This document shows positions 20,890 through 30,360 of a stretch of DNA of 64,000 nt, piece by piece (within the stretch, counting starts at the first letter, position 1; every line of letters starts with the position of its first letter). The DNA comes from Trichuris trichiura. Its lineage: Eukaryota; Nematoda; Enoplea; Trichinellida; Trichuridae. The notes beneath the pieces are model-generated. The model was not told the DNA's origin. It worked only from the letters and a program-made list of their open reading frames with translations, and searched no databases. The stretch is taken from contig JBAJFE010000029.1 of the NCBI GenBank assembly GCA_037903355.1, positions 248,001 through 312,000 of the forward strand, written 5' to 3'. The position numbers were made by a program, and so were the translations under genes.

Positions 20890-23023
20890 ATGATGTTAAG
20901 AGTTGCCTTAACCGTCCTCATTGTTGCCTTCAGTGCGGCGGCATTTCCAACCGTAAGTATTGCCATTCAATAATATCTTTTGATTTTAGGCATTTTTTAA
21001 AAACTAAATTAAAAGGATCGAATAATTTTTATTGTACATTCCTTTAAAGCATTATTGGATAATTAGTTGTTGGGTAAATTGCCTAGACTAATTAAACCAT
21101 CGCTGATTTGGTACGCTCGTTTGGCTGAGCGCCAGGTAACTCATATCAGCTTTACTGTTACGTAGGATAAAAAAGAAAGGGGACGAGGCTTATGCTAATA
21201 AACAGAGGCGTACAGTTTTGCGATAAGTTATGGGGGAAACGTGAATAAACTTAGTGAGACCGACGCATAGTACAGTGAAGAAGTTGCCTCGAAAGCGTCC
21301 TTTGTTCCTTGCAGTTCCTTCAACAAAAAAAGCTAGTTTTTTTTTACCATACGTCACCATGGAAACTTACTGGCTGATTCGAAAGAACTAAATTTCAAAG
21401 GTACATAAAAAATAGTTAATGCTTCATACTTTGTAGAGCAGACGGAACTTGACCGTTCAAGAGGAAGAGGAAACCAGAATGTCGTTCCTGGTATATCAAA
21501 CGGAATTAAGAGAATGCGTTAAGACCAAATGTGGCGACGACGATGACGATGACAATGACGATACTGAGGCAACGGTGAAACCGACGAATCCTCTGGAGAG
21601 ACACATCACTGAACTTTGCAAAAAAGAATGTTACGCGGTAAGGGAAATACACAGTACCGCAATGCCATTTTATTTGCTCTACTTTGTCTGACGCTTGAGC
21701 ATTTATGTAATGCTAACAATGGCAGAGCGATTTTTCGTTTTAAAACTTAAGGCGGCAATGTGTTTGAAGTTGTTAACCTTTGAGATCTCTTTCACGATAT
21801 CACATAAGCGTTGCTAATGGTGCATTCAACTTTACTACTATTTTGAAATGCTTATTACATCAAGATAGAAAGTTCAGCTATACGTTCACAGAAGAATCAT
21901 CTACACATAAATCTCACAACAAAAACGTTGTAGCACAGCGTTTACGCTGCAAAAGGTCTCCTGCTTTTTGTTGCTCCTGTTAGTGCTCTCAAGTTGAGAG
22001 AGACCATTTTCCAGCCCTATACATTTTCTGCAAAGGACAGAAAGGTGTCAAAGGCGGGTCTATCTCTTCTGTTGATTAACTATAGAGGAGATTTAAAAAA
22101 CAAACCATTTCATGGAAAATGTTTTCCTCAACAAATAAGTACTAATGCTTATGTGGAAGCCATAGGAGACCTTCAAAAGTGCGCTTCAATGTCGATAGTT
22201 CCTTCAATTTTAAAATCAAATAAAAGACTTTCTAATGAGCATAGATGCCTACTAAATGGCGTTGCTATGAATGCATTAAGTAAAGGCACGAAGCCTAAAT
22301 TAAAGCTTTATAAACCCATATTATTCGCTTACATTTCCAGTGGTGAGCAATTGCTACTTGTTCATTCTCATTAACGTCTACGCTTATTTCCTTTAATGGC
22401 GCTCTTACGCTTGCGCGGGCCAATGCCGGTAAGGCAAAACTGTTTTCACGGACATCTACGTAACTTATTTTTTATTCTCAACCGGTTTGTAATGCCAGAG
22501 AGTACGGGTACAGCCGTTGAAAATTGTAAGCTACTTTTGAGCACATCAAAAGCTTTGAGGACTTCTTGAAAATAATTTCGCCTTCCAAAAACAGCCGCGC
22601 AAATAAAATAATGCTGAAAAAAGGAAGAGCGGCAAAGCAGACTTCTGCAGCGAAAAACATTTTCCACACATCTTCTAAAAAGCAATGAGCAGTAATCTTC
22701 TTAAAAACGATTTTCCGCACTAAATATGTGAAAAGAGATATCATGAAAACCGTAATCTTTGAAGGCTAGCTGATTCCGCAAACATTGTTGAAGTTTCACT
22801 CTGCTTGTAGGAGAGCTTCAAACCTTTCGTGGCTACTGCCGAAAGAATATATAAGAAGGCAGGATGGGAAGAAAAAATGCGCATGTTAAAACAAGCAATC
22901 AAAGAAACTGAGGCAATGTTCGAATCCCGAAAGAAGGCTAAGGCCACCCCACGAAGTCCTCATTTCAATTCTATAGACGAACCACCGGAACGTAGTAATG
23001 AGCTTCCTATTCATTTGTCATGA
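20890..23023 (+). CDS. Secreted four-cysteine family protein, copy 3
   Basis: Exons 20890-20952, 21437-21637 and 22811-23023 join in phase 0 to 158 residues. The signal peptide is MMLRVALTVLIVAFSAAAFP. Exon 2 has ECVKTKC and LCKKEC, separated by a longer acidic run (GDDDDDDNDDTEATVKPTNP), so it groups with copy 1. Exon 3 (ESFKPFVATAERIYKKAG, tail DEPPERSNELPIHLS) groups with copy 2. This is the last copy with its own promoter and signal exon. The exons of copy 4 follow on the same strand, so transcripts may extend into them. Confidence 0.83.
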
Positions 23024-23340
23024 CAGCTTTTTTACACAGCTGTGCTCAGCGGTTTTGCTATTATTGTTATTCGTGACTTGATAAGATGGTTAATTTCAGA
23101 TGCATTGCGTCCGTCCAAAACAACCTTTCTAAATGTTCCTGAAAGGTCGCCCATTGCAACACCGCATAAGGTACGTAGAGCCATACAATTCAAATATCCG
23201 TCAATGAAAGTAATTATTTACAACTGCGTTGCGACACCGGTGGAAAACATTGAAACGTTCGGCGGCTAACAAGCTCAAGAACTGACTTCTAAAGAGTTTC
23301 AGTCCTGTCGCGCGTGACGTCATAAAATGAGACCTTACGA

Positions 23341-23781
23341 AGTGTGAGGCAAACAGTTTCGAATAATTCTTACTGTGCATTCCTTTAAAGCATTATGGGA
23401 TAATTAATTCTTGGATAAATTGCCTAGGCTAATTAAGCCGTCGCTGATATGGTACGCTCGTTTAAATGAGCGCACCGGGAATTCGAACCCGCTTTAGTGT
23501 TACGTAGGATAAAAGAGAAAGGGGACGAGGCTTAAGCTAATAAACAGATGCGTACAATTTTCGCGGTTAGTTATGGTGAAAACCTGAATAAACCTAATGA
23601 GGCCTGCGCAAAGTACAAAATGGAATTTGTCTCGAAAGCGTCGTTTGAGCTTCGCCATTCCTTTAACAAAATAAAAGCTAGTTTCCTTTTACCATACTTC
23701 ACCAAGGAAACTTACCGACTGATTCAAAAGAACTGAATTTCAAAGGTACGTAAAGAATAGTTAATGTTTCACACTCTATAG
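23341..23781 (+). other. Fusion point and intron-1-like lead into copy 4
   Basis: At about 23358 the downstream spacer of copy 3 (caaacagttt) joins sequence that in the other copies lies inside intron 1 (cgaataattctt...). The whole promoter and exon 1 that should come between are absent. The sequence then follows intron 1 to the acceptor before copy 4 exon 2. Confidence 0.8.
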
Positions 23782-25337
23782 AGCGGATGGAACTTGACGC
23801 ATGCAGAGGAAGAGGAAATCAGAACGTCGTTCCTGGTATGCAAAGAGGAAATGAAAGAATGCTGTGTGAACAAGTGTGGCGCCGAGGATCACGTTATGGA
23901 CAAAATGTTCAAACCGACGCATCATCTCGAGAATAACATCAATGTAGACTGCATAAAAGACTGTTTCATGGTAAGAGAAATACAGAGCACCGCCACGCCG
24001 TTTCAATTGCTCTACTTTGTCTGAAGCTTGAGCATTTATGTAAAGCTAAGAATGGCAGAGCGACTTTTCACTTTAAAACTTAAGGCGGCAATGTGTTTGA
24101 AGTTTCCAGCCCTTGAGATCCTGTTTACCTTATCATATATGCACTACTGATGGTGCACACAACGTTACTATTATTTTGAAGTGCTTATTACTTTAAGAGA
24201 CAAGGTTAAGCAAAACGTTCGCAGAAAAATTGTATGCGCAACTTTTACAGCAGTAACGTTGTAGAACAGCGTTTATGCTGCAAAAAGTCACATATTTTTG
24301 TCGCTTTTGTTAGTACTCTCAAACGTGGAGAGACCATTTTCCAGCATTATACATTTTTTGCGAAGGACAGAAAGGCGCTAAAAGCGGCGCTATCTCTTCC
24401 TTAGATAAACTATAGAGGAAATTCAAAAAAGAAATCATTTCATGGAAAATGTTTTTTTCAGGAAATAAATATTAATGTTTATGTGGGAGCCCTAGGAGAT
24501 TTCCAAAAAATGCTTTTCAATTTAGATAGTTCTTTTAATTTTAAAACCAGGTAAAAGACTCCATAAGGAAAGTAGAAGCCCATGTAACAGCGGTGCTGTA
24601 AATACATTAAGAAAAACCAAGAGGCCTACATTAGAGCCTTTAACACCACATTATTCGCTTATATTTCTAGGGGAAAACAGCAGCTACTTGTTCATTCTTA
24701 TTGACGTGTATGCTTATTCTCTTTAATGGCGCTTTCATACTTGCACGGGCCACTGCCGGTAAGGCAAAGCTATGTTCACGAATATTCAAATACCTTTCAA
24801 AACTCACCTTACTCCCATCGGCTTTTCAGTGCCAGAAGGTACGGATGCAGCCATTGAAACTGTACAGCTACCTTTGAGCACACCAAAATTTGTGTGAACT
24901 TTTTGAGAGTAATTTCGCCTTCTAGAAACTTCTGCGCGAAGGGAAAATCAGGAAAGCAAATTTCCGCAACGAAAGAAGTGATCAATACATCTAAAAGGCA
25001 AAGAACAGTAATCTACTTAAAAGCGATCTGCCGCACTAAGCATACGAAAACAGAGGTCATGAAAACCTTAATTTTTGAGGATTAGCAGATTTCGCAAACG
25101 CTGTTGGCATTTTTACCTCGCTTGTAGGAAAGCGTCAAACCTGTCGTGGCTACTTGCGAACGGATACTTAAGAAAGGAGGCAACGAAGGAGGAGTACGCC
25201 TAATAAGAGAGTTCATCAGAAATGCAGAAGCATGGTTGGAATCCCAAAAGAAGAATAAAGCCACCCCACGAAGTCCTTACTTCAATTCTATAGACGAACC
25301 ACCGGAACGGAGTAATGAGCTTCCTGTTCATTACTGA
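23782..25337 (+). CDS. Family copy 4: exons 2 and 3 only (no signal exon)
   Basis: Exon 2 (23782-23970) and exon 3 (25128-25337) are open, with a good acceptor (ctatag), donor (gtaaga) and second acceptor (cttgtag), and stay phase 0. Exon 2 encodes the cysteine pattern with two extra cysteines: VCKEEMKECCVNKC and DCIKDC. Exon 3 encodes ESVKPVVATCERILKKGGN, adding a further cysteine, and the tail DEPPERSNELPVHY. No signal exon or TATA box exists upstream within this unit. Either it is a truncated copy that is not expressed, or it is spliced to exon 1 of copy 3, which is phase-compatible. Intact frames and splice sites favour continued use. Confidence 0.6.
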
Positions 25338-26872
25338 TGACAGCTTTTTCATAAAGCTGTGTTGAGCAGCTTTGCTATTATTATTGTTCGTGACTTGATG
25401 AGGCAGTAAATTTCAGAAGCATTGCATTCGTCCTAAACTTAACAACTTTTCTATATCTTCCTGAAGCGTTGCAGACTTCTAGATTGAATAAGGTACGTAG
25501 AGCCATACAATTTGAATATTCGTCATTGCAAGTAATTGTTCACAAGCGCAGTGCAACACTGGTGGAGAACGACAGAAAGTTCAATATCTAACAAGTTCAA
25601 GAACTGACTTCTAATGAGTTATCAGTCCTGTCGCACATGACTTCATACAATGAGACCTTACGAAGTGTGAGCTAAACAGTTTTGTACTCTGAACGAAAGC
25701 TTTTTTATTAAATGTTGCAGTGGAAAGTCAGTTAGCTGAGATTTCCATTACTCCAATTAGCCGCAACGCTTTTTACATCGAACAACACTTTTATTGGCAG
25801 GGGCAGACAAAATTTTCAGCACCACAGCTACAGAAGAGCAAATAGTAAACAGGCATGAAGCTTTAAAACGCTTCAAATATCAAACGCACGTGACAACCCC
25901 CATTTGACGAATGGTTAATTTAGATTGCGAAAGTTTGAAATCGTAAATGATATCTGAAGGTTCCTTCAAGTTGCGACACACGCTTGCTTTCGGCTTAGGC
26001 ATAATTCTTTCAGGATGCAAATTTCGTTAGTCCGCTTAAAACGAAGGAATTGGTGCTATTTAAACTAATCCGTCAGTCTTCAAAGCTTTGCTAAATCATT
26101 GCGCCTTTTCATTTATCGTAAAAGTTGCATTAAAAACTAACTGGCAGTGATAACTAGGTAGCTTGAGGCACAGTTAACAGCAACGACTAAGACTAAAGAG
26201 TTCGACAGTTTCCTTAAACATAATGAATAAGTCTGTTCCACACTTATGGACACATCACGCGCGGAAAACATAAAAGAGCCTGAAAACGACTTGATGAGAA
26301 AGAACATTGCAGCGTTCTAAGAAATAACTGTTGTCTGATTTCCATATTTCTACAACACGTTAACACACTTTGCGTTCCGCTTGACTTTGTAAAGCGCGAA
26401 ATTGAGGCTTGTTGGTAAACTAAACGTGTAACAGTTTAATCGGACAATAGCACGTCACGCAAGCAGCTTTTAGCATTGCGCAGCAACGCAATACAGTGAA
26501 AGATAGAGGGAAGTCGCTGTTGCAAGAAAAGAGATCGTAACGTCGTAGCATAAAAAAAAGTTGTACTCCTGTTGAGATTAGGCTTTGCTTTCCGTACAAA
26601 TGTAACACATAAGTACACAACGGAAAGAAAAGGATTCACTAGCGAAGCTACTTGATGGAAGCCATCTTTGTGTATTCGTTCATGCTGAAAACAAAGCACA
26701 AAACTTGTAGTTGCAATGACGTAAGCAAGCTGACGTTTACCCCTAGTCATAATTCCGGTGCATGACAGAAATGTTTAAGCTGGTGTAAAGAGTGGGCATG
26801 GCACGTTGCCAATCAGGGATAGGGTAAAGCTAGACAGCGTGGCAGTGTGAGTGAAGTTTATCAGTCACATAT
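25338..26872. other. Downstream spacer of the array, then unassigned sequence
   Basis: Array spacer similarity continues to about 26100 and then fades. From there to the microsatellite I see no gene. Open frames on the minus strand at 26420-26750 look like chance. Confidence 0.4.
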
Positions 26873-26898
26873 TAATAATGATAATAATGATAATAATG

Positions 26899-26991
<93 letters not shown>
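26873..26991. repeat. (AAT)n microsatellite, left flank of composite repeat
   Basis: About 119 bases of nearly pure AAT/ATA repeat, with a few interrupting G bases at the left end. It borders the composite element on the left; a shorter tract in the same orientation borders it on the right. Confidence 0.97.
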
Positions 26992-28386
26992 GACGAAATG
27001 TACATGGATTTTTCCCGTTTCTATTTGCCAATGAAACGAGCCAAAAAGTAAAAAACTTTATTGTCGTTCAAAGGCACAAAACCAAACACACGTCTGGCGA
27101 AGCTTTCGGCTCAATCTTGAGCCGTCATCAGCGCACGAAGGAGCTGCCCTCCCACCGAGTTCTTCCTCAGGAGTTGCTCCTCCACCTTTCCGAGTCGTGT
27201 GCGTGCCTGTCTAGTCGAACCTTGACCTGTCGAGGATATACACACACGGCTGGATCAGCTTCGGAGCAAATTCCTTAGAGGCTGTCCTCGGCGGAGGCAC
27301 AACGCGTAATGGGGTGGTCAGTCAAAGTTATGTGAGGCGTCCTGTCGAAATGGGTCAACTTGCCGATGTTAGGGGCGAGGGCTGTTTGTCCACGTGTAGG
27401 GGTTTTTCTTCTTTGTCCAATCCGGTGTTTTCGAGTCCTGTTTTTGGCGCACCATGTGAGCGTCGTTTTTCAGATATGAAGGCGTAAAGTTGGTAACGGG
27501 TTAGGTGGTTGAAGACGAAATGTACATGGATTTTTCCCGTTTCTATTTGCCAATGAAACGAGCCAAAAAGTAAAAAACTTTATTGTCGTTCAAAGGCACA
27601 AAACCAAACACACGTCTGGCGAAGCTTTCGGCTCAATCTTGAGCCGTCATCAGCGCACGAAGGAGCTGCCCTCCCACCGAGTTCTTCCTCAGGAGTTGCT
27701 CCTCCACCTTTCCGAGTCGTGTGCGTGCCTGTCTAGTCGAACCTTGACCTGTCGAGGATATACACACACGGCTGGATCAGCTGGAATAGAAACGGGAAAA
27801 ATCCATGTACATTTCGTCTTCAACCACCTAACCCGTTACCAACTTTACGCCTTCATATCTGAAAAACGACGCTCACATGGTGCGCCAAAAACAGGACTCG
27901 AAAACACCGGATTGGACAAAGAAGAAAAACCCCTACACGTGGACAAACAGCCCTCGCCCCTAACATCGGCAAGTTGACCCATTTCGACAGGACGCCTCAC
28001 ATAACTTTGACTGACCACCCCATTACGCGTTGTGCCTCCGCCGAGGACAGCCTCTAAGGAATTTGCTCCGAAGCTGATCCAGCCGTGTGTGTATATCCTC
28101 GACAGGTCAAGGTTCGACTAGACAGGCACGCACACGACTCGGAAAGGTGGAGGAGCAACTCCTGAGGAAGAACTCGGTGGGAGGGCAGCTCCTTCGTGCG
28201 CTGATGACGGCTCAAGATTGAGCCGAAAGCTTCGCCAGACGTGTGTTTGGTTTTGTGCCTTTGAACGACAATAAAGTTTTTTACTTTTTGGCTCGTTTCA
28301 TTGGCAAATAGAAACGGGAAAAATCCATGTACATTTCGTCTTCAACCACCTAACCCGTTACCAACTTTACGCCTTCATATCTGAAA
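26992..28386. mobile_element. Penelope-like or retrozyme-like composite of direct and inverted modules
   Basis: The block is built from two modules. Module A (269 bp) is at 26992-27260, again at 27514-27782 with no visible difference, and inverted at 28072-28340. Module B (253 bp) is at 27261-27513 and inverted at 27819-28071. A 36-bp inverted start of A (27783-27818) and an inverted part of B (28341-28386) complete it. The order is A-B-A, then inverted a-B-A-b. The A-B repeat period is 522 bp. Module A, read in the inverted orientation, carries a hammerhead-like motif and then AATAAAG. Tandem plus inverted terminal copies with hammerhead motifs are known for Penelope-like elements and retrozymes. 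No reverse transcriptase or GIY-YIG frame is present, so class assignment is inference. Confidence 0.6.
28192..28240 (+). ncRNA. Hammerhead-ribozyme-like motif in module A
   Basis: The core CTGATGA (28201-28207) is followed by a hairpin ggctc-aagatt-gagcc and then GAAA (28225-28228), as in stem II of a hammerhead. There is one extra C between the core and the hairpin compared with the consensus, and I could not firmly assign stems I and III or the cleavage site, so activity is doubtful. The same motif occurs on the minus strand at 27104-27131 and 27626-27653. Confidence 0.4.
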
Positions 28387-28412
28387 TAATAATAATAATA
28401 ATAATAATAATA
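28387..28412. repeat. (AAT)n microsatellite, right flank of composite repeat
   Basis: About 26 bases of TAA/AAT repeat in the same orientation as the left tract at 26873-26991. This suggests the composite inserted into, or expanded within, a single AAT tract. Confidence 0.9.
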
Positions 28413-28689
28413 TGCTCAGAGCATTAAGTCAAGAGAAATAACTAGCAAAAAATCACGTTGATAATTTGCGTCATAGGCTTCTGTAACGGCTTTCTGAAGC
28501 TTTGAAGTTTATTTACCCTGGTAGGGCTCCTTTATTTATTGAAACTATTAGACGTAACCCACGAGAGCCTGCTGTTTCTCCTGAAAGCTATGTCTAACAG
28601 TTTTAATGCAACACGGCTTCATCGCGCATAAACAAGCAATATTGTCATGAAACAACAAGCTTTAAAAAATAAACTACTCTTCGATATTC

Positions 28690-29076
28690 TTATTCCTCCA
28701 TTTCATGAATCAACTCAGTAATTTTGGTGGCGTATTCACTTATTTGTTTTTCTAAAAAGTTCGTATATTCTTCCATAGCTTTCAAACGTTCAGTCGTAGG
28801 AAGAGTCGGACTGTCTATCATTGTTCTGTAGTTATACACAGAACCGGCAAGACCTTTGAAAGTCGGCAGTCGCATCTCAGCGGACATCTTGACTTCCGAT
28901 ATGTGAAAAAAATGCGGAATTCTCCGCACGTCGCCATTGCGGTAAGCAAGAACCTCATCCTCGCTTGCGACTCGGATAATGTTGCCACAAAACGGTTCGC
29001 GCAAAATGTGAATCTGCGAGCTTTCACAGTTCTCAATTAATGCAGGCTTCAAGTTACGCTTCACGACCGTTTGCGG
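28690..29076 (-). CDS. Unrecognised protein, last exon
   Basis: An exon opens after a good acceptor (ttttttag at 29077-29084) and runs 128 codons to a stop. It starts PQTVVKRNLKPALIEN and contains IHILREPFCGNIIRVASEDE and HFFHISEVKMSAEMRLPTF. The end is strongly helical and charged (ERLKAMEEYTNFLEKQISEY then ELIHEMEE). I do not recognise the family. The first exon must lie upstream on the minus strand. One candidate is the ATG at about 29424 (MALTLVAAGATGMSALLV), but the obvious donor there gives the wrong phase. Confidence 0.5.
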   Translation of the reverse strand, partial: PQTVVKRNLKPALIENCESSQIHILREPFCGNIIRVASEDEVLAYRNGDVRRIPHFFHISEVKMSAEMRLPTFKGLAGSVYNYRTMIDSPTLPTTERLKAMEEYTNFLEKQISEYATKITELIHEMEE

Positions 29077-29084
29077 CTAAAAAA

Positions 29085-30313
29085 AGGTACGCTAAATAAT
29101 TAAAGTTGCGACACCAATCGATGTAGTAGTCGAACAATTCGAAAAAGCATTAAAATAACGCATTGGAGAAAAATATGGCGCGAAGGTTTCAGTTACTGTT
29201 ACAGTTATGAACCCAAAGTACTGGTTAGGGAAAGGCGCCGCCAGCTTCGTGCCTAGGAAACTGCTTCACGATAAGATATAATGAATATTTTATCATAGCT
29301 CTACCCGCCCTGCTTCATCTGAAACTTTAGCGTTTGTAAGATGCTAAACAACAGCTTGGTGATTCTCCTTAACTAACAGTGCGCTCATACCAGTCGCGCC
29401 TGCAGCAACCAGCGTTAGCGCCATCCTGATACAGTTAAGTATGTACTAAAAGAGCAATAAAAAAATGGAAATAATATTACACATCGTGGAATAAAATATG
29501 CATATGCTCAGCCGCAATAACGCTTCTAATCCCAAAAGGGCAAAATGTTTTCACCATTTTTTGTGAGCATTGATATTTCTGTACAAGTACGTAGGGAAAA
29601 GGCTTTCTGCAGAAGATGCGCGTTAGCAGCGAGTTTAATATTTTTTTCATCTTCAGATTAGCTAGTGTTGATTTCAACATAGGAAAGACAAGAGTACAAC
29701 GGAAGCTTTGACGTCACGAAATGTTCCGTGGAAAAAAAGTTGCCCTTTAAGAAAGCGGCGGAGTATTTATAGCAATGAATACTAATCAGTGAAGTCGTGG
29801 CAGCTGCGACATTTCCAGGTAATCTTGGAAGAGGAAAAACGCAGACAGACGAATGAATTATTTCAAGTTTAATGTTTTCTGGTAAACCTCTTCGCTACAC
29901 ACTGATGAAGAAAAACAGATCGCAACGAACTTCGCGCGCTATTGACAAATAAAGTTGGTACGCTAATGAACCCCTGTAGCTATGCGGCTGTGCGGTTTCT
30001 CAAATGTCAACGGATAACGTTGCTCACTTGACCAACTAAAGATGTGGTAGTTAATTTTACCATGGCATTTTGTACCTTTCATCTTAGCATTACTTAAACG
30101 TTTTAATACGAAGGGGACATTTGTCTTCGCATGGTGTGCTAGTACGCTCAGAAGAACGCAAGTCGTTTGAAAACCGCAGAATTTGGCAGCACGCTGAATT
30201 AGTGTATTGTCGTCTAGTTTTATTGTCGCTTCGAATGCTTTAAGTGAAAATTAATTCAGGTGGCTGTGCACATTTACTTTTGCACCCGCGTGTCCCAGTT
30301 TTCCATCGGACAG
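29085..30313. other. Spacer upstream of family copy 5
   Basis: It probably holds the missing first exon of the minus-strand gene ending at 28690, and the promoter of copy 5 toward its right end. I see no other supported coding sequence. Confidence 0.35.
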
Positions 30314-30320
30314 TATATAA
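30314..30320 (+). promoter_or_regulatory. TATA box of family copy 5
   Basis: TATATAA lies 41 bases before the ATG at 30361, the same layout as in copies 1-3, although the surrounding sequence is not otherwise similar. Confidence 0.65.
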
Positions 30321-30360
30321 TTAAAAGCGGAAATGGGAAATCACTCACTGTTAAAGGAAA

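Larger units (their letters stand above)
9100..26100. repeat. Tandem array of ~3-4 kb units carrying a secreted-protein gene
   Basis: Four imperfect units can be aligned by eye, not only in exons but in promoters, introns and spacers. For example, the stretch around 9120-9200 reappears at 19930-20010. The approach to the TATA box at 9900-10020 reappears at 16560-16660 and 20770-20890. The segment after exon 3 at 12100-12690 reappears at 19140-19670, 23030-23340 and 25340-25870. The first unit begins directly upstream of TTI1. The units are split by mobile-element insertions, which explains their unequal length. The pattern is that of unequal crossing-over followed by divergence. Confidence 0.9.

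Noticed and set aside
22090..22374. Frame in intron 2 of copy 3 (and 18185-18466 in copy 2) considered as another exon
   Set aside because: Open in the two closely related copies only; in copies 1 and 4 it is broken, and no good acceptor/donor pair frames it. Recent shared ancestry is enough to explain it.
26847..27278. Long open frames encoding runs of Asn or Ile
   Set aside because: They are translations of the AAT microsatellite running into module A; simple-repeat artefacts.
27639..27977. Open frame of 112 codons across the modules
   Set aside because: It crosses the direct/inverted junction at 27783 and mirrors the repeat structure; no domain and no splice or start context.
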